A stretch of 64,000 nt of DNA from Aaosphaeria pasadenensis (Eukaryota; Ascomycota; Dothideomycetes; Pleosporales): contig JAKLMB010000043.1 in the NCBI GenBank assembly GCA_022813625.1, positions 124,001 to 188,000 on the forward strand, given 5' to 3'. Below the pieces are notes generated by a model. That model was not told the origin of the DNA and ran no database searches. It saw only the letters and a program-made list of their open reading frames with translations. Position numbers and translations under genes: made by a program. Shown piece by piece: positions 35,401 through 47,071 of the stretch (its first letter is position 1; the number at the start of each line of letters is the position of its first letter).

Positions 35401-38400
35401 GTGGAGTTTATCCTCTGATTTTTTGAGACCCCTTCTCGATACATTCGTTGTTCCACTGTAGGTCTTTCACCATTTACATGGATATGTAGCTTGTTTAAAA
35501 CGCGTGGTAGCATGTTGAGTTGGTGGCAGTTTGTGCCGCTGCCGAAACCTAGAAATGCTGAATCAACAGATTGAGCATGTAATGTGCGTCTACCGTAGCT
35601 TTCACAACTGTGTAGAGCAAAGGTCTCGATATGTGCGGGCTAGGTCCATGGTGTTCCAAGGTACCCAAGCTCCATATATCTTGAAGCAAGATTGTTTGAG
35701 ATCAGGAATGAACCTAATACGTTGGGCATTGTATGTCGTTTTCTCATACAGACTCCTATTGCAGCACTAATCATTTTGCTGTGAGAAGACAAATAATTTC
35801 TCCCAAAACATCCGAGATAGATCATGATCCGAGAGTTTGGGGCAGTAAAATCTTTATTCCAGTCTTCGGCTTGAATAATAATCCGTGTCGTTAGATAACT
35901 GTGGTCGATTCGAGAGATTTCTCTCATATCATAGAGTCCATTGTTTCTATTGATGCCACAGCACGATAATTCCTTGTCTTGAATGCTGGAATCATAATCC
36001 TATTGTTGTGTATGCTTTATCGTAACGGTTCGAAACAGAGATTTTCCATGTGGGAATTGCAGGTTATTTTTGGAAGAAAAGATCGCTCATGGCGATCTAT
36101 CTTGTGCTTTCCTTCTTCTTGGAATGATATTGTCGTACTCAGTATGTCGGAGCGCCCCTTTGCGAAACACACAGCTCCGGAAACCATGGGTCCCTATTCA
36201 GACCAATTACTGGTGCACTTTCTTCATGAACAAGCACTGGTCTCATATCTGATCTTCCAGTATTCTGAGCCTCACACATCCTTTGTTCCTTGTTTCTTGT
36301 TTCCACTTTCTCCTTCGCCATATGTTCCTTACTCTAATGCTCTCGGGCAAAGCAGCCCGTTCACTCGATATGAACGATATCTTTGCCAAGGATCCCTCGA
36401 ACATGCACTGCATCTCCGATCAACGCTCGATCAAATATGTAGAGCAGAAGAATGCGGATTGTGGTACCATCACGGTATGTCTTGGGCCGCGTTATCTTCG
36501 CGATAGAGTGTGCTGTTTTGTTCTTGAAAATGACCGCAAAGGCGTACTAGAAAGTCAAGAGCATAAGCAAGCCTAGCAAGCAGAAGCTGCACCTCATATT
36601 GGCGTTCTTTCATTTGTAATTAGAGGCAAGACTCTCATAGAGAAGCTGGCACATATGGATTGAGTCGAGAAAAATCAGGGTATGGAATACGACTCAAGTC
36701 CGAGACAAGCGATTTGATCGCGTGTGTGATCAATAATCTCAGTAGGGAAAGGATGGCAGCGTTGTCCGGCTCGCCATTCGGGAGCTTGACCAAATGTTGC
36801 CGGCATGGCTAATGGACACGCTGCTTTTTGATTGAACGACACAGGTTTTCGAGATCATGAGACATTCCGCATGGGTATTTCAACCAAGACGCCTGGGGAG
36901 AAGAGTTTCGATGGTCGCCGTGACAGAAAGCATGAGCTGTTCGGCCAAAGCCTTAGAACACTGGGTTGATCTTACTGACATCGAAGCATATGCTTTCTGA
37001 GTTGTAATGATGAGAAGAAGTTGTCCAAACTTCATGGTCAGTCTATGTTCGAAAGTGAGTGCCAGCTGGTTTGTGGGAAAATACGACTCTTCTGGTCGTA
37101 ATTATCCATGACATTTTTGAGACTCAATAGCGCCAATGTTGTGTCCATTTTGATGAAGAACTTTGTACAGCTTGAAATCATTTCTGCTGGCTCTTTCATT
37201 AATGCGATGAAGACCGCGTCTGAATGCAGAGCATGAGTATGCCTCTTCCAGGGTAACTGATGAACAGCGCAGAGAACGACATCCATAGTTGGTCACTATC
37301 ACAGCTGAGAGTGTCGTGATCGTTGTGCGAGGTTCTCCAAGATTTTGAGGCTATAACTCAATAGCCTTTGATACAAATGTCCTTCGCAAGAACTAATAGT
37401 CCGAATGAAGTATTCTGCCCATGAAAAGAAAGAACAGAGACGCGCTCCCATGTGGTTGCAACCATCCCTCTTTTCGAACATCGAATGTTGACAGAAAGAG
37501 TAACGAAACATAAGAGAGTGTATATTCAATTCGTTAACTGGAAGTTAAAAGGCCTCCGAGCATCACTCATGATGTGTAACATGGGTGCTAGATTCGTTTT
37601 GCGAAACCCAAAGTATCTTCTATGAGACTTCGAGAATCGTAATATCCAGGTATCAATTCGCCTAGTGATGCAGTTGACGTGGCTCCCGAAGTGAGAATTT
37701 TTCATTCGTAAAACTTTCTTCCGCAGGGTGTGCCTTCGGAGTAAGAACTTCTTAGTCGAGAGAATCGAACATTGAACAAAGGGAAGACGGTCGCCCCATG
37801 CGAAGGCGTTTTTATCGGCTGGTCGAAAGAGACAGAACATACGATCGGGATTCGGGCGTTTTTCGACTTTGGCTTTCGCAGCGGCATACTTTCCGGCGCG
37901 GAGCTAAGACATCAACTGTCTTTCTGGAATGTCGTTCTTGAGAACAGACAGATCTTCCAACTCATTTCGGGAGCTTCAGGCGTTACCGAAACACATCGAC
38001 ATTGAATGTGTTGACTGTTTTTGAAAAGTTCGAGGACAATGTAGGTGACAGCGGCAAAAGAAGCACATAGTATTTTCATGCGTCTGCATTTTTGAGATGC
38101 GAGTGAGGTGAGAAGTAAGGCAAAATGAGTCTGCGAGATCCCCCTTTATACCTTTGGACCTTGGACTGAGGTCATTAAGAGCGACATCACATGGACGGCT
38201 CCCGCGATGCAAAGCAGAATCCGTTTGAGTAACGCGTTTGGTTATGAAATTGAATTGTGGGGACTTGAAAGTGTCATGCGTAACAAATATGATCATCAGG
38301 GAGTGTACAATACCAACTTCAAGTGCGTCGTTTACGTCTGAGACACTGCTCGGAGGTCATGAGGGTATTATATCGCCAACTAGAGATAATGGCGACGCAG

Positions 38401-38959
38401 ATTACTCTAAATCAATCGGAATAGACCCTATGACCAGAGTAGGCCTATGTAGCGGTGCGAGGTCATTACTTGAACTTGTTTTGCGATTGTTAGGTCGAAC
38501 GCAAAGGAAGCAACATATGACGCAGATGGGTTATTTGTATTTTAGAATACAGTGACTATATTCTGGCGAGCATGATGTTCATTTGGAGAAATATTCAATT
38601 TTTGCTGAAGAGGCACATTCGGCGCGATGCCATAGACTTCGGGTTCAACAAACGCGCTGCTTGCCATGGTTACCGATGACAACCACTATGCAACAAACGC
38701 ACAAACACCCCGACAACCACGAAATCTTTTTTTCTCCCGTGACTTATAAGAAATGTGACATGGAAGAGCGCGGAAACAATTGTGGGCAGACTGTGATCTT
38801 CACAATGAGACTTCGTTTGATTTCTTGCATGCAATCGCTAGATATCGACCATCGCCTGCTATGCAAAACATAATGATATGTCAAATCCATCCTATCCATC
38901 CAAGCCATACATTCGGCGCCTTGCATACGCATGATCGCTAAGAGGTGCTCCCCATTCTA

Positions 38960-39709
38960 TTAGGCGATGCCAGTACGCAAGAAGAGATTCGGCGGCTTAT
39001 CCCTCGACTTGAACTCCTCATCAACCTCAAAGACAATATCTTCATCCCCTTCTGCCTTGAATCCCAGCCTCTGGTAAACTGATCTCCCCATCCTCGAAGC
39101 CTCCGTCGTGCATTCAAGCCCACCATGTCGTCTCTTTGCCTCATCGAGCCCCCACTGTACCAACTTGCTCGCGATACCCCTCTTTTGGAACGCCGGATCG
39201 ACAGTACAAAGGCCCAACGTGAAGATCGCAGGCGGGTCTGACGTTGCCTTCTCATTTACGTACTCGATCCTCCGCTTCCATAGCGAGCGGAACATCTGAC
39301 TGGCAAACCTCGCTTCAGTGGGATCCAGAATATCTAGCGCATCACCAAGCTCGGGCGACGGCACCTCACCGTAACCAGGCACGACCGAAAGCTGGTTCCA
39401 GATCGCGAACCCGACGATTCGTCGTTCCGTTTGGCCGTCCTCGTTCGTGACAGGTAGAGTAGCCTTGAGGTACACCGTGTTCGGGTTGCCCTCGCGGTCC
39501 TTGCTGATTTTGTTCCAAGCTCTTACGAGTCGGGAGGTGCCGTACTCTTGGCCCTTGGGGGTCTTCCAGTCAGGATTGAGGGACACCCATATTGCGTCGT
39601 TGATCTGTCGGCCAAAGGCCTCGCTTGAGACATAGAAGGCCTGGGAGAGGTCTTTTGCGTCTGTGATTGGCTCGACCTGGACGTCGGCTGAGTTTGGTGT
39701 GCTGCCCAT
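38960..39709 (-). CDS. GNAT-family N-acetyltransferase
   Basis: Intronless 249-residue protein with a GCN5-related acetyltransferase fold. The acetyl-CoA-binding motif A is TLGLCTVDPAFQKRGIASKLVQWGLDEAKR; within it, Q-K-R-G-I-A is the pyrophosphate loop. It is followed by GLECTTEASRMGRSVYQRLGFKAEG, the usual motif B with the RxxYxxxGF pattern. The N-terminal part (AFYVSSEAFGRQIND and IWVSLNPDW) resembles the fungal subgroup related to puromycin N-acetyltransferase. The reaction is acetyl transfer from acetyl-CoA to an unknown amine. The start at 39709 (MGSTPNSADVQVEPI) is supported by the conserved N-terminus; no targeting signal is seen. Neighbours give no clue. Confidence 0.88.
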   Translation of the reverse strand: MGSTPNSADVQVEPITDAKDLSQAFYVSSEAFGRQINDAIWVSLNPDWKTPKGQEYGTSRLVRAWNKISKDREGNPNTVYLKATLPVTNEDGQTERRIVGFAIWNQLSVVPGYGEVPSPELGDALDILDPTEARFASQMFRSLWKRRIEYVNEKATSDPPAIFTLGLCTVDPAFQKRGIASKLVQWGLDEAKRRHGGLECTTEASRMGRSVYQRLGFKAEGDEDIVFEVDEEFKSRDKPPNLFLRTGIA

Positions 39710-40201
39710 TTTTATTGAGAATTGCTTAATAGATTGCTTGTCAATGCTTGGTTTGTAAAATTTCCAATGTAAATGAGGAGAATGGAATGGATTATGTATT
39801 GCAAAGATTGGCCGCAGCTGGCCGTAAGCACTTAAATTAAAATTACATAAGCCGCCACTTGGTGCCTTGGCCTGGAAACGTCACTGAACTCAAGGAGGAC
39901 CGATTTTATCTCATTCAGGTGTAATAACATTTACAATTGTTGGATGTCGGACTTGGCGAGTGGTGAACATGGTATAAAGATACGTAAAGTGCGTCTTGGG
40001 AAGTACTTGGGAAAGGAACTAGTCGTACTTACGGTTCGGATTCTAGTCGAATACGAGTACCAAGGCTTGTGTATGCAGGGTAACATGATACATGATAACC
40101 ATTATGGACGTTGCTTATTGTTACTCATTACAGACATTGTGGTATTCCCCAGCCAAAGCATTAGCAAAAGAAAAAAGAACATGAGGAAAATCATCAAACC
40201 A
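39710..40201. other. intergenic, 490 bp
   Basis: Promoter of the acetyltransferase gene and 3' region of the next gene; nothing else seen. Confidence 0.55.
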
Positions 40202-41997
40202 CTAGCACATGGAATTGACCATCGCCAAAGCAGTCATCAGAATTGTCAAACCTATCGAACCAGCTCCATATGCCCTTCCCGCAGCGCTGGGCGGATTACC
40301 AGTTTCTTGCGGCCCCTGTGCACTTCCAAGACTTGCACCGCTGCCGCCGTTACTGCTACCACCGGCACCACCCGTCTGACTACCTCCTCCCGCACTTCTG
40401 CTTCCTGATCCTGGCATATTGTCAGTCAACGTCCCTTCACCAGTCTCCAACGGAAACGGAGACGAAGAACTATCATGGCTAGAAAACCCACCACTCTCTT
40501 CTTCCGCCGACGTAATCGTCGCCACAGGACTCGTCCACCCGTCCGGCGTCTCCCCACCCACGCCATCGGGATAGTAATACGAAAGCCAGCTCGAGCACAA
40601 GGTGTACGAGGGCGAATAGCACGTATGCGTGCCCTTGAACACTTCGTAGCTGAACTGCTCGGCCATGGCGTACATAGTGTCGTGCTCGAAGTTCCACGTG
40701 ACGGTCGTGGGACCGCCGTCCTCGTCGCGCTTGTCCCAGGCCTGTGTGTTCGACCACTGGCTGAGGACGACTTCTTTGCCGGAGAGCGGCTCGATCGAAG
40801 TTGCGTAGCAGCGTGGCGGCGCGTACACGAAGAGTCCGTAGGTTGCGCCATCGTGGACGGTTTCGGTTTGCTTGACTTCGCCTTCTTGGAATTTGTAGGC
40901 GCTGCAGTTTGAGGTTAGTCCTGACCTTGAGAAGGATTTGGAAGCATTGCTTACGTAGGACAGCACAAGCCAAGGTGAGTCGTGATGTCGAAGTAGCCGA
41001 TTGGATGGCGATACTCATCGCTGAACGGGCGGACGGTCGAGCTCGCGATGGTATATCCCGATGGGCATCCGCTGTACCATGAAGTCGTGCCCTCTACGAC
41101 AACAGAAGGGCTGTCATACAACACTCGATTCTGGTAGCATTCATCATTGTCCCAATTCGGTGCTCCGAAATGCGTCACAGAGCACGTCAGCCAATCTGGC
41201 GTATACTGGGCATCGGTGATATAGCAGCTAGTCGTCACGATCCACTTATTCTCCGGATCGAGACAATGCGACGGAGCGGAGAACTGCGTCACAGCAGGAG
41301 CAGTCTCGAAGTTCTCCTCAAAAGTCGGAGTTGGCTCGTACGAATATGGACATCGGTCCCAGCATTCTGAGTATCCGTCGCCATAGACGGTTGGTCCAAT
41401 GACGCCGACGGCCTCAGCGAAGACGAGGTTTCCGTCTTTGATCTCCGTGGTGGTCGTGGCGGTGGGCTCGTTGTTGTTGTGCTCGCCCAATGTCACGGTG
41501 ATGACTTCTGTGTGCACCTCTTCTATGCGCGTGGATACGCACTTTGGGACGTCGTAGAGCGACCATGTTTGCTGCACGCCATCCGTCTCAGTCGTGAAAG
41601 TGCCGAAAACATTGTATGAATACTCAAAGGCCCTTGGACTATGTCAGGAAGGAAAATGGAGAAACCACACCCTATCTACTCACGATGGACAGCACTGCTT
41701 CTCGAATACGGTATGAAATGAATTTCTTGTGCTTGTCTCCACTACTGCGTTGTATCCCGAAGGACAATCCGTATAGACAGTCGCGCGGTCTCCCCAATAC
41801 GGCAGGCAAGAATCCGAAATGAAGTCCCCATTTGTTTGCCTTGCTTGCTGGTGGCCATGCTGGAAATAAGTACACGCCTCTCGCGTCTGCGAATCGCCGA
41901 ATGGTAGAGAGTAGCAGTCCTGCGATCTCAACCAGATATGGTCGGTCGCGATACACGCAGGATCTGGCGCGAACGTAGTTGTCACGAAAGCCGACAT
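40202..41997 (-). CDS. Cys-rich protein with internal duplication and GPI-like tail
   Basis: Three exons, 41997..41684, 41638..40955 and 40901..40202, give 565 residues; introns are 45 and 53 bp with matching phases. Residues about 1-105 and 224-333 are diverged copies of one module. Each has a Cys near the start (PACI / SHCL), SxCY about 15 residues later, a CPSGY motif, and an end in CCPS or CCPT. Both CCP-S/T ends are followed directly by a phase-2 intron. Then comes a third part with FVYAPPRCYATSI and a Ser/Gly-rich linker. The C-terminus is hydrophobic (SIGLTILMTALAMVNSMC), like a GPI or membrane anchor. The protein starts MSAFVTTTFAPDPACI and shows no signal peptide, so a first exon may be missing upstream. 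Function unknown; a cell-surface role is inferred. Confidence 0.75.
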
Positions 41998-43186
41998 GAT
42001 GAGCTTCCTTTTTTCAATGCTCGGAAACGAATGACTTGCATTATCGCGTGCGCATCTGAGTGCAGCCGCAAATGTTCTTATGCCTTACAGGAACGATATG
42101 CCAAGGGATGAGGCACCCAGAGGAATCCAGCTGCAAGGATCGCCATTGGACAATCACCTCACCAAGCCGGATCCCTGCCGAGATATACAAGGGTGAGATA
42201 CTAATCGCACCACCTGATCGAATGAACGGGAGAATGGGCAAAGTTAAAAATAATCATAGAGATGTCATTTTACTGAAAATCCTTACGGAATGCGGGGGGA
42301 TTCTTCCTTTCGCGATAGCTGAGACTGATGCGTATGTAGGGATGTTTCAGGAACAATGCGGACAACAGAGATGCAAAAGAAGAAAGCCATATCCATATGG
42401 CTGGAAAGTTGTGTAGACCAGTAAGCGAGGCCCGAAGGCCTAGCCAGGGCGCAATCGAAAATAACAGGTTTGAACGCTGTATTACTTGCAGCTAGAGTCA
42501 CAATTTCCTCGTATCACAATCGCCTGTCTGCCTGAAGGAGCTAGATCCCGTCCATTGGAAACTAGGCATCCGTTAATCGTACTCGTTGTTTATTGTCAAT
42601 ACTGTACGGAGTATGGGGTGTACGAAGCACTGTATGCTCTTGTAGTGAACGATCATGACGAAGAGAATCGTGTTAAAAGTCTCCCCACTATTGGGCGTTG
42701 TTAGGGCAAAGGAGCTGCACGATGTTGCAAACCAGCACCGAGCGCAGTGTCTGTTGCTTACATGCCATGTGCCATATCTCTGTCCTCCTTCTAGAACACA
42801 CATACAGCTTCGATCGACTATTCCCAAAAAGAAGTCGTTAAACTATTGCGTGAGCTGGGAGATGCTTCGTTTGAGGAGTTGTTCACCAAAACACATACTA
42901 CCTTGCCGGTAATCCGTGCCTCTTCGGCGATCTCGCTGTAGGGACGAGGCACACCAAATACAGTAAAGCCAGTGCATAAAAATTCTCTTAATAATGTTCC
43001 TAAAAGCATGTACCAACGACAGTCCTATCCTAAGATATGGATTCTCATCCTTGCGTGCAGCAGGTCTCTGCTACTGCTTGATACCCAAAAATATCGATTT
43101 CCACGTCCCTAATTCAAGTTCAAGTAAAAGCATGCAGAAGTTCTCTAAGTCCCATAGTCCCATCCACTTGACATATCGATGACCTG
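41998..43186. other. intergenic, 1.2 kb
   Basis: No gene seen. It could hold a missing signal-peptide exon of the Cys-rich gene on its left, but I found no clear candidate. Confidence 0.45.
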
Positions 43187-46100
43187 TTATAAGAAAGCAG
43201 GCGTAAATTCCCGGTGTCCAGTCTCTCCAATCTGGTGCATATGAACGGGGCTAGCCGCGCCGCTTCGCAGAGATCGCTCTTCCAGAAATCGATCTGCCAT
43301 GCGCTGGCCAGGGGTTGCACTTCGACTCCTCAAACCTACATCATTTTCTTTGTTGTTTGTGCCTGCGGCAAAATCAAAGATGGTATTTTCTTTGACGTCT
43401 TTGTCAAGATGAGAATTTGTTCTTCCTGCCTGGCTTGGTGTCGCGATTCGTGAAGCTCTCGAAGGAGACGACCGAGCGTCCCCAGATGCCATCTGGCTAG
43501 GCAATACCTTAGAGATAGGTTCATGGCGCATTGGATCTGCCATTGAGCGGCGTTCAAAGTTCGACCGAGCGTGGTACAGCCGTCGGATTTTAGGGCGATC
43601 ACTATCTGGAGGAGTACGTCCAGAGCCACCAAGGGTTGCATCGGTGTTTCGGAGATCAAAAGAACTCTTTGGTCGAGTAGTAAACTTTCTTTGAGCTGCA
43701 GGCTGTAATTGCATGCGAGATCTCGATCGGGTAGAGGATGCTGAGGTGTGATCATTGAGACCACCATCCATAGTCCGGCTACCCAAGGAAGTAGTATACT
43801 GAGAAAGACTTGAATGAGGACGATTAAGTGCTGCAGAACTTAATGGCCGTAGTGATCTTGGTACAGAAGCTAACTTAGAGTCAGCGACTGCAAGCATGTT
43901 TTCCTTGTCGTCGCAGTTATAAGCATCTTTTCCCAATGGTGAAGATGCATCGCCTCCGAAGTCGCGCCGCGACAGTGGCTCAGAGAATTTGGAATGCGGC
44001 GGAATGTGTGTGGTGTGTCGTGAAGACGACACCTTTCCTGCATCCACTGACGGCGCATTCAGAGATGACTGACTGCCGCTCATGCTGGAACGTCGACCTG
44101 TTTCAATGTAGGGGAAACGCTCAATCATGCGTTCCGATGATTGCAAGCGTGATCTTGGACGGGATATTGACGATCGAACGCTCATGGACGACGGTGGGCG
44201 CTCCTTGCTAGGTTCCCTGCTAAGAGGACGATGTCTTCGGGGTAATACAGAGACGAGATTTTCCGAAGTCATCGTTGATATAGGATGAGAACCTATGTCT
44301 CGAGAACTGACCGAATCCCTCGAGACTTTCCCATTTGATGATTTGACTACATCTTGCTTTAAGGGCTGGATGTTGTCTCTGCGTAAAGCCGGCTCCGATA
44401 CATACTCTGACGGTGTTGTATCCGAGATCTGCGTAAGCTCCCTACGGTGCCCTGTTGGGGTGGAATATTTGTCGTGTATTGCGATATCCTCTTGGGTGGA
44501 GCCGTCCAATTCAGACACTTCGTGCGATAACCAAGCTTTCCAGTCTTTGCTCGACCGTGCCGAAGCGGAAGGTTGGCGACGCGAAGGCGTTCCAATGACA
44601 TAGCTCTTTACGGCGGTGCTCGTCATAATTATTGCTGACCCCGCATCTTCGTCGTCTTCTTGAGCCAGACCCACGACACTGTCGTTGTGAAGGGTGATGC
44701 TGGCCCCATCCGTATTGCGGGAGTACACACTAGGTGAAAGCGGCGAAAAGATCATTCGGGGTGCTGGAGATATCAATGAAATCGTAGGGTCCACACTTAG
44801 GCATGATTCCTCGACGCTGCTTGGATCGCTTTCATTATCTCTCGAACCTTCGGTCCCAGTTTCCGTGCTGAACTTCCGGGGCAGAGCGCGACGAGCAATG
44901 TTAGCGAAACTGAACTTCTTGCCTACAGAACCAGCTGACTGAGTAATATTAGATGACTCGGTGACCTTGCGCAACTGCACTTGATGTCCCTGTGTATGGC
45001 CTTCAGTGTGACCTTTTGCAGGCGTTTCCCCTCGCGAAGGGGACGTTCCACGCTTGCGCTGTCTGTTCGGGCGTGTTTTGAAGTTGATGAGGCTGGAGTC
45101 AATCCTTTCTTTGTTTACGGGACCCAGAGTATCTGTTTCAGATGGGCTGGAAGAACTCGAGATTGAAGGTTTGGGAATCCGAACCGCTCCTCGAATGCTG
45201 GTCGTGCGGTCCGGAATCACAGACGATCGTCTATCTGTTGGAGTCACGGTGCGGATAGTGGATCTTATTGCTCTGCCTATCGACCTGATAGAGCCTGACT
45301 TCGTTGATGTTGCTTTCAAAGAAACGGTTTTACTTTCAATAGTTGAGCTCTCTGGCCGATGAGAGGGTAGCTGGTGATGTGCCTCATCGCACTTGTTAGG
45401 GTTGGATTGTGTTATGTTGGCGGTCATGCTATGACCATACTTCCCAGGTTTCGATTGGGACACTTCCGAGCTGTTCGAGGAGAAGATGTCAGGCTTAGTC
45501 TCATGAACGACATAAGGGTCCGAAACGTCCACGGGTACAATTTGGGGGGACTCCATCTCCTTCTTGAGGGCTGAAAAGACGCGTTTGGGATCGACAGGTG
45601 TAAATGACTCTTCACTGTCGCACTCGATGCGCATTGGGTCGCGAAACGCAGCCAAATCAGCAGCTAGTGTGGGCTTGTGCCGAGGAGAGCTCTCGATAAC
45701 CACGTGTCCTGCTTCACTACCAATACTATCCTTGGCTTCATGTATCACTGTCAATCGCTTGAGTTGACGCTGTGTGATTGTTCCAGCAAAGGAAGAGTTG
45801 CTCCAGCTGGTGACTCTGGACATTGTGGAATTGCTGATATCTGTGTCGGATTGAAGGCTGCGGTTGCTATTGCGTGAATTCGGTCTGAGAAATGCAGGCC
45901 GACCATGCTCCAGCGAGGGCGATCGTGTTTGGATACGGCGAAGAAGATCATCGTCTGGGCTCGGTACTCCGGTATCTATATTCATATGTGGCTCAGTGCG
46001 GGTTAGACTTCTGCCAAAATATTCGCGGCTTGCATCTGCCTGTTGAGTGGGGACGGCCGTGGACCCCCGGGAGGACCGTCGAAAGACCTTTTTGAACTTA

Positions 46101-47071
46101 TGTCGTAGGGAATCAGAAATGGATCGCTTCTCTTTCAAGGGCTTGAACTCTGCTAATGAGCAATCAAGATCGACTGGATGCGGTGTTATATGCCTTCCTT
46201 CTATAAAGCTGATGGGTTCAATAGGTGCAGTGGCATTTCTAGCCTTGCCCTGTCGCTTTCTAAAAGGAGCCAGGAACAAAGAAGGCTTTTGTTTTACCTG
46301 CCGCTGTTGGAATGTTTGCAGGTATCTATCCCTTGCTTTGTCGATTGTTTCACCGGGTTCTATGGTGACTGGCAAGCGTGGAGAGTCTAGGGAGGACACA
46401 GCCGAGCTTCTGGGACGATAGAATGCAGCATTTGCGCTCTTGAATGATGGCAATGAGGCATTCGGTACAGGGCTAATGACAGGCGGGGGTGTCAACAAAT
46501 ACTTGGCTGGCGGTCGTGCAAGTGGTGATCCCGTCTGAACACTACTCGCATAATACATGGAACGCGCTTTGCGGATTTGATGTGAAGCAGCTGAGGAGGA
46601 AGCGCTTGGTCTTCGTGGGTTCTGCTGGGATAAGGGACGAACATTTTCGCCGCCTCCAGCTAATGAATGTGGAGTCGCATGAATGCCCTGAGCTGTAGTG
46701 GGATGGAATGACGGAAACTTTTCAGTAACCATTGTAGACGTACGTGATCTCCGAGAAGTACCAGACGTGGACGTGGCCTTCAGAGGTTGACTCGAGCGAA
46801 AACTGGATCCTCGTGGGGGAAAATGACTTCCCTGAGACTTGCGGCTTGCGTTGCTTTTGGCGCGATTGAGGTCAGAGGCACAAGATTGCCTGTCTGCCAT
46901 TTCGGTAGCATGTGCCCGGGCAAACGCTGTCGTTGCTGCCGCTAGAGCATGTTGCTGAGCATGATCTGGATCAGTATGTTCGCGTGTGGCTGGCTGGACG
47001 GTGTGGATAGTCGATGTGGATTTCGAGCGGCGAACTCGAGTGCCAGCATCGCTCGATGCCCGGGAGAGCAT
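43187..47071 (-). CDS. large Ser-rich disordered fungal protein
   Basis: Intronless protein of 1294 residues, predicted mostly disordered: very rich in Ser, Arg, Pro and Thr, without signal peptide or membrane segment. The chosen start, ATG 47071, gives MLSRASSDAGTRVRRSKSTS. That is the usual N-terminus of a family of conserved fungal proteins with an LSRASxxAxxRxRRxKS opening. The frame is open a further 93 codons upstream but without an ATG. Other recognisable pieces are an N-terminal helix rich in Ala (ALAAATTAFARAHATEMADR), ETIDKARDRYLQTFQQRQ, a basic stretch SDSLRHKFKKVFRRSSRG, and the C-terminal PAFL ending. No enzymatic domain is found. A scaffold or regulatory role, with heavy phosphorylation, is only an inference. 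Confidence 0.8.
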   Translation of the reverse strand: MLSRASSDAGTRVRRSKSTSTIHTVQPATREHTDPDHAQQHALAAATTAFARAHATEMADRQSCASDLNRAKSNASRKSQGSHFPPRGSSFRSSQPLKATSTSGTSRRSRTSTMVTEKFPSFHPTTAQGIHATPHSLAGGGENVRPLSQQNPRRPSASSSAASHQIRKARSMYYASSVQTGSPLARPPAKYLLTPPPVISPVPNASLPSFKSANAAFYRPRSSAVSSLDSPRLPVTIEPGETIDKARDRYLQTFQQRQVKQKPSLFLAPFRKRQGKARNATAPIEPISFIEGRHITPHPVDLDCSLAEFKPLKEKRSISDSLRHKFKKVFRRSSRGSTAVPTQQADASREYFGRSLTRTEPHMNIDTGVPSPDDDLLRRIQTRSPSLEHGRPAFLRPNSRNSNRSLQSDTDISNSTMSRVTSWSNSSFAGTITQRQLKRLTVIHEAKDSIGSEAGHVVIESSPRHKPTLAADLAAFRDPMRIECDSEESFTPVDPKRVFSALKKEMESPQIVPVDVSDPYVVHETKPDIFSSNSSEVSQSKPGKYGHSMTANITQSNPNKCDEAHHQLPSHRPESSTIESKTVSLKATSTKSGSIRSIGRAIRSTIRTVTPTDRRSSVIPDRTTSIRGAVRIPKPSISSSSSPSETDTLGPVNKERIDSSLINFKTRPNRQRKRGTSPSRGETPAKGHTEGHTQGHQVQLRKVTESSNITQSAGSVGKKFSFANIARRALPRKFSTETGTEGSRDNESDPSSVEESCLSVDPTISLISPAPRMIFSPLSPSVYSRNTDGASITLHNDSVVGLAQEDDEDAGSAIIMTSTAVKSYVIGTPSRRQPSASARSSKDWKAWLSHEVSELDGSTQEDIAIHDKYSTPTGHRRELTQISDTTPSEYVSEPALRRDNIQPLKQDVVKSSNGKVSRDSVSSRDIGSHPISTMTSENLVSVLPRRHRPLSREPSKERPPSSMSVRSSISRPRSRLQSSERMIERFPYIETGRRSSMSGSQSSLNAPSVDAGKVSSSRHTTHIPPHSKFSEPLSRRDFGGDASSPLGKDAYNCDDKENMLAVADSKLASVPRSLRPLSSAALNRPHSSLSQYTTSLGSRTMDGGLNDHTSASSTRSRSRMQLQPAAQRKFTTRPKSSFDLRNTDATLGGSGRTPPDSDRPKIRRLYHARSNFERRSMADPMRHEPISKVLPSQMASGDARSSPSRASRIATPSQAGRTNSHLDKDVKENTIFDFAAGTNNKENDVGLRSRSATPGQRMADRFLEERSLRSGAASPVHMHQIGETGHREFTPAFL

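Larger units (their letters stand above)
31077..38959. other. gene-poor block, 7.9 kb, no intact gene
   Basis: No open frame here resembles a protein family. The longest (33711-34352, minus, 213 codons) shows no domain. Composition is slightly AT-rich with frequent stops in all frames, unlike the coding parts of the window. A diverged tandem repeat lies at 31781-32300 and a C14 run at 32481. A decayed mobile element is the likely content, but I found no reverse transcriptase, transposase or terminal repeats. Confidence 0.5.
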
